This document shows positions 18,559 through 26,862 of a stretch of DNA of 64,000 bases, piece by piece. Each line of letters begins with the position of its first letter. The first letter of the stretch is position 1. Source of the stretch: Gaetbulibacter_A sp043876815 (GTDB lineage: Bacteria > Bacteroidota > Bacteroidia > Flavobacteriales > Flavobacteriaceae); the NCBI RefSeq assembly GCF_043876815.1, contig NZ_JBAWKA010000001.1, positions 682,001 through 746,000 on the forward strand, read 5' to 3'. Under the pieces are notes generated by a model. That model searched no databases, was not told the DNA's origin, and saw only the letters and a program-made list of their open reading frames with translations. The translations under genes were made by a program, and so were the position numbers.

Positions 18559-18948
18559 TTAATTATTTCTTCTTCCCCTGTCATTTGAGCGTCTGTCGGA
18601 TACACTACCACGTCTATCGTTGTGATATGCTCTGATGTTATCATCAAAATAATTATCCACACGTATTTGTTTGGCATGTCTAAAGTTAATGTGGTTATAA
18701 CGGGGTGGCAGTGTACTTACCCGAACCCAAACGCCATTGTTGAGGTACAGGTAATTTCGAAGTGTTAAATCGTAATAAATCGTGTATTCTGGGAAATATA
18801 CATAGCGCACATTGATTACCCTGTTTGGGTAAAACCATCCTGGCATAGGATGACTCGGATGTGAGGAAATGATAACTGGGCCACAACTTTCAATAATTAA
18901 AAAAGTGAAGGCGGCAATAATCAAGTTCCATAAATTATAAGTTTTCAT
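18559..18948 (-). CDS. Small hypothetical lipoprotein
   Basis: Protein of 129 residues. The hydrophobic N-terminus with a lipobox-like ESC (Cys 22) suggests a lipoprotein. The mature part is Tyr/Asn/Arg-rich with YYDLTLRNYLYLNNGVW, a pattern seen in small uncharacterised flavobacterial envelope proteins, and ends in a basic low-complexity tail. It lies 33 nt behind the lipoprotein gene at 18982, so it is probably the last gene of that unit. Function unknown. Confidence 0.6.
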   Translation of the reverse strand: MKTYNLWNLIIAAFTFLIIESCGPVIISSHPSHPMPGWFYPNRVINVRYVYFPEYTIYYDLTLRNYLYLNNGVWVRVSTLPPRYNHINFRHAKQIRVDNYFDDNIRAYHNDRRGSVSDRRSNDRGRRNN

Positions 18949-18981
18949 AATATTTTTTATTGAAATTGAAAGCAGATTCAG

Positions 18982-19623
18982 TTAATAATAAAGTTTATTT
19001 ATGAGGCCCTCGTTTTCCATAGCCTTAATAATAGCTTTTACATAGGTATTTACAGAGGACGTTATAGAGGACGGGTCGATGAGGTTGTAGGAGGCTACCC
19101 AAACCAAAGATTTTTTATTGGAATCCTTTAAATTGTAGAGAGTACACTCGATATTGTAAACTTTGTACTTGTCATAATACCCACGATCAAAGTATACATC
19201 CTGATAGAAATAATAATATCTGCCAAAACGGGGCCAGTAATAATTTTGGAAATGCCAATCTCCGGTATAGGTTGTTTTTTCATTAACACCTTTTACAGCC
19301 GAAATTAGAACTGCGTCAAAACCATTATTAGATAATTTTTCAATTTCTTTCTCAATGGTTTCTTCGGTTTGTTTTGTATTCGTAAAACTAGGCGCAAATA
19401 CATCAAAACTTTCTCTGGCTTCAATGCCTCTGTCGCGCAAAGCGGCTTGTAATTGTGATTCAAATTTTTGACGCGCTGTTAAGTTATCAGTGACTCCAAT
19501 GATCAAAACTTTTTTAGGACTGAAATTTGTGTAACTCGGACTTTTCCAGCTATCAATCATGCGAGAGGAGGAACAGCTAAAACTCACGATCATAATTCCT
19601 AGAACATAAACAATATTTTTCAT
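18982..19623 (-). CDS. Hypothetical lipoprotein, paralog of the 20547 gene
   Basis: Lipoprotein of 213 residues from the ATG at 19623; a TTG at 19656 overlaps the -7 element of site 3 and is rejected. Lipobox SFSC with Cys 18. The mature part begins SSSRMIDSWKSPSY and has a Rossmann-like start KKVLIIGVTDNLTARQKFESQ, then RGIEA and a DAVLIS strand, as in stress-associated DUF4136-type lipoproteins. It is clearly related to the product at 20547 (same DSWK/DFWK-P start, VLIIGVT/VLVVGMT, RGIEA). Function unknown. Confidence 0.7.
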   Translation of the reverse strand: MKNIVYVLGIMIVSFSCSSSRMIDSWKSPSYTNFSPKKVLIIGVTDNLTARQKFESQLQAALRDRGIEARESFDVFAPSFTNTKQTEETIEKEIEKLSNNGFDAVLISAVKGVNEKTTYTGDWHFQNYYWPRFGRYYYFYQDVYFDRGYYDKYKVYNIECTLYNLKDSNKKSLVWVASYNLIDPSSITSSVNTYVKAIIKAMENEGLINKLYY

Positions 19624-19645
19624 GATATTTAATTTTAATATGTAA

Positions 19646-19688
19646 TAAATGAACAATTAAAAAGGGATTTTTGAAATGATATCCATCA
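19646..19688 (-). promoter_or_regulatory. Dyad operator and weak promoter (site 3)
   Basis: TGATATCCATCA (19677-19688), read on the minus strand as TGATGGATATCA. The -7 position (19653) carries TTCATTTA, a T in place of the A of TA. Spacing is 30 nt as at the other sites. Confidence 0.6.
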
Positions 19689-19750
19689 CTTTGGAAAGTT
19701 TAAATTCTTTGTGAATACATGAGCGAACCGATAAAAATAATTTGCAACAT

Positions 19751-20476
19751 CTAGGGTGAAAGCAAACTTATAATCCCAATAAGTAAAATGAGGATGAGCA
19801 CAAAGTTTCTGAATTGATCCTGAGATACTTTGGAAAGAATGCGTTTCCCTATGTAGGTTCCAATAATGCTAATAACTATTAAGATAGGAATCAGATACAT
19901 ATCATGTTTGTGAATGTAGCCGTTAAAATAATAAACGACGGTTCTACTGGAATCCACTGCCATATCAATCACCGCTGAGGTCGCTATAAATTTGTCTTTA
20001 TTCATTCTAAATGCGGATAAGGTAACGCCCCTAATGGCACCACCGGTACCTAAAAGGCCGGCGCTCAGACCTGAAAGAGATCCACCAATAATGGCATTTT
20101 TTGTTTTAGGTGAAACTTTAAGTTTTTGAAAAATAAGAAAGATAGAACTCATTACGATCAGGAAAAAACCAAGGATATAAGTGAGTATTATGGGATTAAA
20201 ATACTTACTTAAAAATGCACCCGAAGCCACAAATACAACTGCAGGAATACCAAGGGACAGAATGATCTTTTTATCAATGCCTTTTTTGAATAATACAATT
20301 TTTGAAAGATTACTGAATAGATGATACAAGGCTGTAATGCCTAAAACGGACTGGAAATCGAAGAAAAAGTTGGCGATGGGAACAAAAAACACTGAAGAGC
20401 CAAAACCACCTATGGTACCAATTATTTCTGCAATAAATGATAGAATGATAAAGACAGGAAGGTAGCGTGTAAGCAC
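19751..20476 (-). CDS. TauE/SafE-family permease
   Basis: Integral membrane protein of 241 residues, DUF81/TauE type, with about eight helices and the family GTIGGFGSSVFFVP near the N-terminus and its repeat GLSAGLLGTGGAIRG near residue 134. Members export sulfite or organosulfonates or import related anions; the substrate cannot be read here. The start codon is GTG. It lies between two paralogous lipoprotein genes on the same strand. Confidence 0.82.
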   Translation of the reverse strand: MLTRYLPVFIILSFIAEIIGTIGGFGSSVFFVPIANFFFDFQSVLGITALYHLFSNLSKIVLFKKGIDKKIILSLGIPAVVFVASGAFLSKYFNPIILTYILGFFLIVMSSIFLIFQKLKVSPKTKNAIIGGSLSGLSAGLLGTGGAIRGVTLSAFRMNKDKFIATSAVIDMAVDSSRTVVYYFNGYIHKHDMYLIPILIVISIIGTYIGKRILSKVSQDQFRNFVLILILLIGIISLLSP

Positions 20477-20546
20477 AATGGTCCACAGTTTTATAATTTA
20501 TAAAATTGAGTCGTTTCAAGTTTTAAAACTTGCGGGTTTTCCAGCT

Positions 20547-21215
20547 CTATTGAATCACCGGATTGCCAGTGCCCGTATTAATAAAGCCTGGGTTAGTAAG
20601 TTGTTCTTCATCCAAAATAATGATAACCAATTGCACATATTCGCTCACCGTTTCTTCTATCGATTCGGGATCGGTAACGTCAATAGAACCCTTCCAAATA
20701 AGTTCTCGTGGATTTTTAGGGCATATGCAGTACAAAGATGTCTCTGTGTGAAAAATAGCGTATTCTTCATAATAATCAGGGTTGTAATAAGCATCCTGAT
20801 ATTTCAAATAATCCTCTTTGAATTTGGTGTAACCGGGTTCAAAACCTTCATAGTTGGTCTTGTACGCTATTTTGTCTTCTACACCAATCACCTTAGTTAA
20901 CAAAATAGTGTCAAAACCATCTGCTATAAGTGAGTCTTCCAAAGCTTTTAAATCGGCTTCAGTTTTCATCTCAGAGGTATATGAAGTACCTAACAATTCC
21001 AAACTGGTTACGGCTTCAATACCTCTAAACTCATAGGCTTCCTTTAGTTGATTTTCAAATTGCTCTCTGGCCACCTGATTGGAAGTCATACCAACAACAA
21101 GTACTTTATTTGGGCTATAAGTATCAATATCGGGATTTTTCCAGAAATCATTGAATTCCAACGACGAACAACTATAGGCGCATAATACCAATCCTATATA
21201 TTTTAAAACTTTCAT
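20547..21215 (-). CDS. Hypothetical lipoprotein, paralog of the 18982 gene
   Basis: Lipoprotein of 222 residues; the N-terminus KVLKYIGLVLCAYSC fits a lipobox with Cys 16. Same layout as the 18982 product: DFWKNPDIDTYSPNKVLVVGMT, FENQLKEAYEFRGIEA, then a DTILLTKVIGVEDK strand and a Tyr-rich middle. It lies 14 nt behind the coiled-coil gene at 21230, so it is probably co-transcribed. Function unknown. Confidence 0.7.
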   Translation of the reverse strand: MKVLKYIGLVLCAYSCSSLEFNDFWKNPDIDTYSPNKVLVVGMTSNQVAREQFENQLKEAYEFRGIEAVTSLELLGTSYTSEMKTEADLKALEDSLIADGFDTILLTKVIGVEDKIAYKTNYEGFEPGYTKFKEDYLKYQDAYYNPDYYEEYAIFHTETSLYCICPKNPRELIWKGSIDVTDPESIEETVSEYVQLVIIILDEEQLTNPGFINTGTGNPVIQ

Positions 21216-21229
21216 GGTTTTGAGTTTTT

Positions 21230-21673
21230 CTATTCTAGTAGGCGTTTTTGCTTACCTTCTTTTAATACACTTTTTACCACAGCAAATAATTCTGTTTTTA
21301 AGGTTCGGTATTTTTCTAAAAAGTTTTTTACGTTAATAATCAGTTTTACATGTTTGTTTTTAAAGGCTTTTTCTTTGTCGAACTCATTAATACCATCTAC
21401 CATAATGCTTAAGCCTTTTTCATGGTTTTTTACTATTTCAATTAAGGTATCGGTTTCTTTTTGAATTTTGCTTAATTTTTCAATAACCTTTTTGCTTTCT
21501 GCGAAATGTTTGGTGTCTATAAGCTGGAGTGTGTAAGATTTTACCAGATCGTCTAAAAAGAGTTCTTCATCTTGAGCAAATCTTAACTCAGATAACCAAT
21601 TTCTAGAATCTCTGTGCATATTTTCAGCATTTAACCACACATCGTATTTGGCATTTATTTCTTTAGTTTTCAT
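21230..21673 (-). CDS. Helical coiled-coil protein of unknown function
   Basis: Cytosolic, all-alpha protein of 147 residues, rich in Lys and Glu, with a long heptad-like stretch (about 50-145) ending in FAVVKSVLKEGKQKRLLE. Size and C-terminal helix recall the proteins at 22386 and 36209. It follows the Hsp20 gene after a hairpin, so it may be expressed by read-through from the Hsp20 promoter. Confidence 0.6.
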   Translation of the reverse strand: MKTKEINAKYDVWLNAENMHRDSRNWLSELRFAQDEELFLDDLVKSYTLQLIDTKHFAESKKVIEKLSKIQKETDTLIEIVKNHEKGLSIMVDGINEFDKEKAFKNKHVKLIINVKNFLEKYRTLKTELFAVVKSVLKEGKQKRLLE

Positions 21674-21699
21674 CGCATCAAATTTTAAAAATTTAAAAA

Positions 21700-21738
21700 A
21701 AGCAGAAAGTAATATATTGGTGATATTACTTTCTGCTT
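21700..21738 (-). terminator. Terminator after the Hsp20 gene
   Basis: Perfect 16-bp stem AAGCAGAAAGTAATAT / ATATTACTTTCTGCTT with a 7-nt loop. On the minus strand it runs into seven Ts. Confidence 0.88.
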
Positions 21739-21745
21739 AAGAAAT

Positions 21746-22264
21746 TTAATCAACCTCAATTACCTTTTTGGGAGGTTCTTTTGTTATTGCTTCTTCTTTT
21801 TTGATCAATTTAAGTTTCAAGATGCCATTTTTGTAAGTGGCTTTAACGTCTTGATCTAAATCAATTGAAGGAGGTAACATCATAGAGCGTTGAAAAGATC
21901 TATAGTTAAACTCATTACGAGCATATTCTTTTTCTTTTTCTTCTCTTTCCTCTTCTTTTTCGCCTGAAATATGAAGTACATCATCTTCAATGGTCACGTT
22001 AAAATCTTTTTTATTGAATCCGGGAGCGGCTAATTCAAATTCAAAATCTTTATCGTGTTCTTTGATATTCAAGGCAGGCATTAAACTATCATCTTCAAAG
22101 AAATCATCTTTAAAAATATCGTCAAAGCGCATTAAATTATCAAAATTTGAAGTGAATAAACTAGGTCCCCATGGCCGTAAAAAAGTGTTGCTCCAAGGTG
22201 TCACCAAACGGTTTTCAACTGGTGACATTCTGTTACGCTTTCTGCGTTTCATTAGTGTTGTCAT
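21746..22264 (-). CDS. Small heat shock protein (Hsp20/alpha-crystallin)
   Basis: ATP-independent holdase of 172 residues. Basic N-terminus (MKRRKRNRM), then the alpha-crystallin domain (about 58-160) with the AAPGFNKKDFNVTIEDD strand pair, ISGEKEEE, and NGILKLKLIKKE with the family IxV-like end. It has its own operator/promoter (site 4) and a terminator directly after the gene, so it is mainly a single-gene unit. Hsp20 proteins are standard members of hypoxia and dormancy regulons. Confidence 0.95.
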   Translation of the reverse strand: MTTLMKRRKRNRMSPVENRLVTPWSNTFLRPWGPSLFTSNFDNLMRFDDIFKDDFFEDDSLMPALNIKEHDKDFEFELAAPGFNKKDFNVTIEDDVLHISGEKEEEREEKEKEYARNEFNYRSFQRSMMLPPSIDLDQDVKATYKNGILKLKLIKKEEAITKEPPKKVIEVD

Positions 22265-22302
22265 AATATTAATATTTTAAATTCAACATGTATTTTGTCT
22301 CC

Positions 22303-22345
22303 TAAATATATCTATGGGCATCATTTTTCACAATGATATATATCA
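22303..22345 (-). promoter_or_regulatory. Dyad operator and promoter (site 4, Hsp20)
   Basis: Perfect dyad TGATATATATCA (22334-22345); minus-strand -7 element TATATTTA starts at 22310, 30 nt past the centre. Predicted start about 22298, leaving a 34-nt leader. Confidence 0.85.
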
Positions 22346-22385
22346 GTCTGATGCACCGTTTAATCAACGTCGTTAATAACCTGTT

Positions 22386-22802
22386 TTAGTTTTTCAAAAC
22401 ACTCTTTAAATAGGTAAGCAGTTTGAACTTGAAGTCGGAGAGACTGTTTTGATAATTCACTACCCGCAACTCCATAGTATCATGTGCCTTAATGAAAAAA
22501 TGATCACAGGCCAGATCCTGACACTTTATTTTATTTTTTAAGAGAATTGAATGACTTTTTAAATCCTTAAGCAGTTGACTTCGGTTTTCCTCTAATGTTG
22601 TAACCTCCTTTTGAAAAGCCGATAGCCGTTCAAAAAGATTAAGCATCTGACTTTTATAAATGGGTTTTTCCAGTAAGTCTGAATAGAAGTCCAGTTCCAG
22701 CTCTAAATTTTCTAATTTAGAAATGGCTTTGGAGATATTATATTGTAGTTCCTCAATTGATTTGTCGGCATTAAAGCTTCTGTAAAATTCTAACGTTTCC
22801 AT
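22386..22802 (-). CDS. Helical coiled-coil protein of unknown function
   Basis: All-alpha protein of 138 residues without signal or membrane segment. Heptad-rich middle (about 20-95), two Cys within KCQDLACDHF, C-terminal helix LLTYLKSVLKN like the protein at 21230. It starts 18 nt behind the beta-CASP gene and is the last gene of the unit started by site 5. Confidence 0.6.
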   Translation of the reverse strand: METLEFYRSFNADKSIEELQYNISKAISKLENLELELDFYSDLLEKPIYKSQMLNLFERLSAFQKEVTTLEENRSQLLKDLKSHSILLKNKIKCQDLACDHFFIKAHDTMELRVVNYQNSLSDFKFKLLTYLKSVLKN

Positions 22803-22820
22803 TTTTTTATCTTTTAAGAT

Positions 22821-24194
22821 TTAGAGTATTAATTTTTGAACATCGGCCAGCTTGGGAACCGTTACCGGCCATTTAAAGGTATCCTCAATTTTTACCCGAA
22901 AGGCATCTAAAGCAGAAGGTTCACCATGAACTAGAAATATATTTTCAGGTACGTTTTTGATATTTGCCATCCAATCGAGAAGTTCCTTTTGATCGGCATG
23001 AGCCGAAAGACTTTGAATACTTTCAATTTTCGCTTTTACCGGGTAGTATTTCCCAAATAGACGTATTTCGTGTGTACCATCTTGCAATTGTCTACCCCTA
23101 GTTCCATCGGCCTGATAACCAACAAGCAAAATTGTTGTAGAGGGTTCATCTATAAATTGTTGTAAATAGGTAAGAACACGTCCTCCGGTTACCATGCCAC
23201 TTCCCGCAATTATTATTTTTGAACGCGGATCATTGATTGTTTCCCAAGTTTCCTGATAGGATTCTAAAATATTTACATGTTGACACATATTGTTATAAGC
23301 GGCTTGGGATAGTTTGTGCCATTTTGGGAACCGCTGGAATACCTCCAGAACATTATTCCCCATCGGACTGTCAACAAAAATGGGAATGTTTGGGATTTTA
23401 TTGGTTTGATACAATTTCCATAGTAAATACATCAGCGATTGTAAACGCTCAACGGCAAAACTTGGAATAATTAAATTACCTTTATTTTGAATAGTATCCT
23501 TAATAAGCTTCGCCATGATAGTTCCAAGATCTTCCCGAGGATGCAATTTATCGCCGTAGGTACTCTCCATAAAAAGATAATCGGCCCATTCGGGTTTTTT
23601 CGGATTGTCCAATAAATTATCGATGGGTCTGCCAACATCTCCGGAAAATACCAGGCGTTTACCGAATAAATCTAATTCTATGAATGTTGCTCCAATAATA
23701 TGTCCGTTGTATTGAAAGCGGTAAGTACAATGTTCAGACAGAGATATCCATTTATCGGGTTCCTTAACTTGAAAGTTTTTAATCGTTTTTTCTGCTTCTT
23801 TTACTGTGTAATAAGGTAGTGCAGGATGGTGCTTCGAATAGTTTTCTTTGTTGGCTTTTTCTGCTTCTTCTTCCTGAATTTTGGCGCTATCTTTAAGGAT
23901 GATCTCAGCAATAGCCAATGTTGGAGCTGTTCCTATAATTTTCCCTGTGAATCCTTGTTTTATTAATCTAGGGAGGTAGCCAACATGATCTAGATGCCCA
24001 TGGGTAAGTAGCACAACATCAATCGTTGAAACATCAAAGGGTAGCGGGCTCCAGTTTAATTCTCGTAATGGTTTTAAACCTTGAAACATACCACAGTCTA
24101 CAAGGATATTTTTTTCTAAAGTCTCCACAAGAAATTTTGATCCTGTAACAACACCAGCAGCTCCTAAAAAATGTATTCTGGCTAAAACACTCAT
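22821..24194 (-). CDS. Metallo-beta-lactamase/beta-CASP ribonuclease
   Basis: RNA-processing hydrolase of 457 residues in the CPSF73/Ysh1-like group. Zn motif THGHLDHVG (about 64-72), GHIIGAT (motif before the third His), SGDVGRP (motif 4 Asp), then the beta-CASP block with MESTYGD, SGMVTGGR and the terminal SAHADQ (motif C His) and HGE. Likely a dinuclear-zinc endo/exoribonuclease acting in the cytosol. It lies 5 nt downstream of the ATP-cone nuclease gene and is expressed from the site 5 promoter. Confidence 0.93.
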   Translation of the reverse strand: MSVLARIHFLGAAGVVTGSKFLVETLEKNILVDCGMFQGLKPLRELNWSPLPFDVSTIDVVLLTHGHLDHVGYLPRLIKQGFTGKIIGTAPTLAIAEIILKDSAKIQEEEAEKANKENYSKHHPALPYYTVKEAEKTIKNFQVKEPDKWISLSEHCTYRFQYNGHIIGATFIELDLFGKRLVFSGDVGRPIDNLLDNPKKPEWADYLFMESTYGDKLHPREDLGTIMAKLIKDTIQNKGNLIIPSFAVERLQSLMYLLWKLYQTNKIPNIPIFVDSPMGNNVLEVFQRFPKWHKLSQAAYNNMCQHVNILESYQETWETINDPRSKIIIAGSGMVTGGRVLTYLQQFIDEPSTTILLVGYQADGTRGRQLQDGTHEIRLFGKYYPVKAKIESIQSLSAHADQKELLDWMANIKNVPENIFLVHGEPSALDAFRVKIEDTFKWPVTVPKLADVQKLIL

Positions 24195-24199
24195 GATTT

Positions 24200-25042
24200 T
24201 TAATGTTTACAAAGCATATTTATTTCATTCAAAATTTTCTTCTTCCTGGTCTCAGAAACACCCAAATGGTCCAAATAAAAATCATCTCCAATCAGCTCAC
24301 GGCATAATACGATATCGCGACTCAATAAAAATTGTTTTTCTCGATTGGTAAGTAAAGTGGAAACGGTAATAGGATACAAGCCCAAGCGGTCTATACGGTC
24401 TTTAAGCCCATCGTTTTTGGGATGATCCCAACTTAATAAGTACAGGTTGACACATTCTCCGTAGGTGATAGCATCTGAAGTAAAGCGTGTATTGGTTACC
24501 ACCCAGCCTTGTGTAAGGGTCGATGTGTTTTTGGTGTCAGAATTCCAGTAGGCCTTAATATCGTTGTATCTGGCGTGGATATACAACGGGATTTTTACAT
24601 TACAATTGATACCTTTTTCACGGTGAAATTTACACTCGATAATCGTTGATTCACCATTTTTACGAGCAAGAACATCTATTTCATGAGAAACGCAACGACC
24701 CTGTACCATCGTATCAATTTTTGTTTGGTAACCTGAATATTTTAGAATAGCTCCAATAAACCGTTCAAAAGGGAAACCGGTTGGTCCTAGCTCATAAATA
24801 GCTTTTTTAAGTTTATATTTCGATGCCAAATGCCGTTCTTTTTTTTTGAGCATTGCGAAAGCACGGTTATAAATTTCTTTAGTTGAAATGCCTTGATATA
24901 ACTCGTTTCGTACTTTATTGATGATCTGGTTGATGGTTTCCTCATCGGCACCAACACGTTTCAATGATAACTTCAGTTTATCAAAAGAAAATTTCACCTT
25001 TTCACCTGATGATTTGATAATATCGAAGCTTTCTTTTTTCAT
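24200..25042 (-). CDS. ATP-cone domain fused to a Mrr-like nuclease domain
   Basis: Protein of 280 residues. N-terminal ATP-cone (about 1-88: IIKSSGEKVKFSFDKLKLSL, the nucleotide-binding fold of NrdR and ribonucleotide reductase). The middle (about 95-185) has a restriction-endonuclease-like core with EIDVLARKNG followed by IIECKF, i.e. the D-x(n)-ExK catalytic pattern, then a helical C-terminal part. A DNA or RNA nuclease gated by (d)ATP is the natural reading, but the target is unknown. Its neighbour is a beta-CASP RNase, which may hint at RNA turnover. Confidence 0.8.
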   Translation of the reverse strand: MKKESFDIIKSSGEKVKFSFDKLKLSLKRVGADEETINQIINKVRNELYQGISTKEIYNRAFAMLKKKERHLASKYKLKKAIYELGPTGFPFERFIGAILKYSGYQTKIDTMVQGRCVSHEIDVLARKNGESTIIECKFHREKGINCNVKIPLYIHARYNDIKAYWNSDTKNTSTLTQGWVVTNTRFTSDAITYGECVNLYLLSWDHPKNDGLKDRIDRLGLYPITVSTLLTNREKQFLLSRDIVLCRELIGDDFYLDHLGVSETRKKKILNEINMLCKH

Positions 25043-25090
25043 ACGGCATCTTGTAAATAGTTATGCAATAGACCTATAATAACCGTGATT

Positions 25091-25945
25091 TTAATTCCTT
25101 AAATCATGCATCACAAGAATAGGAACTCTGGATACGTACCCAATTTGTTTTACCAGAGGATGGGTTAAAATACTAGTAAAAAAGCTGTGTTTTTTATTGA
25201 TAAAAGCGACCATATCGCTTTCGCGACTCTCAATAAAACAATTGATACCTAAAGGAATCTCTATATGACTTAAGGTATGATAGGTATGATCCACCGGTGA
25301 CAAATATTCTTCTAATAGCGATTTGTTGTTCTCTTGTTTCTCGCTTAATTTTTTCTCGGTGTTAATATGCAACACGCGTATGGCGGCATTACATTTTTGT
25401 GCCAGATCGATTAAATACTGAAGCTCGCGTTGTTTAAAATGAGTTTTATAACTTGTAGGGAATACGATCTCTTTGGGTAAGTTGCGCTTAGCGCGTTCAG
25501 GGACAACAATTACCGGGCAATTACGAACTTTTTCCATAACTTCTGTGGCAACACTTCCAAAAGTATTTGTAAGTGAATCGGTTTCACCTTTGGTCCCCAT
25601 AACAATCATGCTAATATCCTTTTCCTCCACCATATTTTTAATAGCCTCAACGATACTATTGTATCGTGCAATGGTTTCAAAATGGTGTTTTGAATTGTGA
25701 TAATCCTTAAGTACCAGCATATCCATAACTTTAGCCAAGCCATTCTCAGCATCTAATTTGGAAGTTTCGTAAAGCTGAGAACCGGGCTCCATATTTAGCA
25801 GGCTTCCAATAACATCACTGTTCCCGGAAAACACATTCAAAATATAGAAATCAACCTGGTCTTGTTTGTACAATTCCATGGCATAACTGATGGCATGCCA
25901 GGCATTTTTTGAAAAATCTGTGGGAAGTAAGATCTTGCGCTTCAT
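25091..25945 (-). CDS. Universal stress protein, tandem UspA domains (USP 1)
   Basis: Protein of 284 residues with two UspA folds. The first (1-150) starts KRKILLPTDFSKNAWHAISYA and has the nucleotide loop VMGTKGETDSLTNTFGS, the G-x2-G-x9-G-S ATP-binding pattern. The second (about 155-284) lacks that loop and ends KHSFFTSILTHPLV ... VPILVMHD. First gene of a unit (USP, ATP-cone nuclease, beta-CASP RNase, coiled-coil protein) under site 5. Of the five USPs here it is the one linked to nucleases. Confidence 0.93.
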   Translation of the reverse strand: MKRKILLPTDFSKNAWHAISYAMELYKQDQVDFYILNVFSGNSDVIGSLLNMEPGSQLYETSKLDAENGLAKVMDMLVLKDYHNSKHHFETIARYNSIVEAIKNMVEEKDISMIVMGTKGETDSLTNTFGSVATEVMEKVRNCPVIVVPERAKRNLPKEIVFPTSYKTHFKQRELQYLIDLAQKCNAAIRVLHINTEKKLSEKQENNKSLLEEYLSPVDHTYHTLSHIEIPLGINCFIESRESDMVAFINKKHSFFTSILTHPLVKQIGYVSRVPILVMHDLRN

Positions 25946-25968
25946 GGCTTTAAGTTTAGGTTTTCACA

Positions 25969-26011
25969 TAAATTTAGCCTTAAAACCTCATGATGACAAT
26001 GATAAATATCA
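25969..26011 (-). promoter_or_regulatory. Dyad operator and promoter (site 5, USP 1 operon)
   Basis: TGATAAATATCA (26000-26011); minus-strand -7 element TAAATTTA begins at 25976, 30 nt past the centre. Predicted start about 25964. Confidence 0.85.
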
Positions 26012-26013
26012 GC

Positions 26014-26844
26014 TCATTCCGGGATCACTAAAAAGGGTATTTTGGGTTTAAAGCCGATATTTTCAATAACGGGTTCGTGCAATAATTTTTCAATAAAACT
26101 GTGTTTGTAACGTACCATACTTAAAATGTCGATGCCTAATTCCTCGACAAAATCATGAATCTCTTTGGCTTTTTTGGAATATTTGGGCATCCAATGAATA
26201 CTGTATTCGTAAGAAGATAAATAATTTTGAAGTGAGGCTAAATTGTACTTTTGAATGTTATCCAGGTCGTCTTCTTCATTGATATGGATGATTCTTATCT
26301 TAGCGTTGAAAAGATCAGCAATGGTTTTTACCGGGTTTAATTCTTTCGGATCGTAAAACCGGTTGTAATCGGTTGGAAACGCTATTTGCTGGGGTTCAAT
26401 AAAATCGGAGTTTTCAGGTATGATTAATAAGGGGCAGTCCTTCAAGTTTTTACAAATGTGTATAGTGTTGCTTCCAAAGAATAATTTTTTAGCTCCCGAA
26501 GCCCCTTTGGTTCCCATCACAACCATATCGATTTTCCATTCCAAAACCGCTTTTTTTATGGCTTTATTAAGATCTTCTGTACTTAGGATGATTTGAAAGT
26601 CATGATTCGCATTGGCATCCGAGGTTTCTGCCAGATCTTTTAAGGCCATCAACTCCTTGATTGCGTCCTGTTCCATGGTCTTTAATAAGCGATTGGAAAG
26701 GTTTGAAAGCATAGAGACCTTTATGGTAACACTGTGTAAAAAATAAAAAGTACAATAATCCTCCTTGAATAGCTTTAAAGCATAAACGATGGCATTCCAT
26801 GAATTATCTGAAAAATCGGTGGGTAATAAAATATGTCGTTTCAT
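26014..26844 (-). CDS. Universal stress protein, tandem UspA domains (USP 2)
   Basis: Protein of 276 residues, same two-domain plan. First domain KRHILLPTDFSDNSWNAIVYA and loop VMGTKGASGAKKLFFGSNT, an intact ATP-binding pattern; second domain without the loop, ending RYKHSFIEKLLHEPVI ... IPFLVIPE. It lies 18 nt behind USP 3 with no operator between, so it is the last gene of the USP 4-3-2 unit. Confidence 0.92.
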   Translation of the reverse strand: MKRHILLPTDFSDNSWNAIVYALKLFKEDYCTFYFLHSVTIKVSMLSNLSNRLLKTMEQDAIKELMALKDLAETSDANANHDFQIILSTEDLNKAIKKAVLEWKIDMVVMGTKGASGAKKLFFGSNTIHICKNLKDCPLLIIPENSDFIEPQQIAFPTDYNRFYDPKELNPVKTIADLFNAKIRIIHINEEDDLDNIQKYNLASLQNYLSSYEYSIHWMPKYSKKAKEIHDFVEELGIDILSMVRYKHSFIEKLLHEPVIENIGFKPKIPFLVIPE

Positions 26845-26862
26845 GGCTTTTGGAATTTTATT

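Noticed and set aside
20478..20900. Plus-strand open frame of 140 codons
   Set aside because: It lies opposite the lipoprotein gene at 20547 and the permease start, has no family features, and follows codon constraints of the opposite strand.
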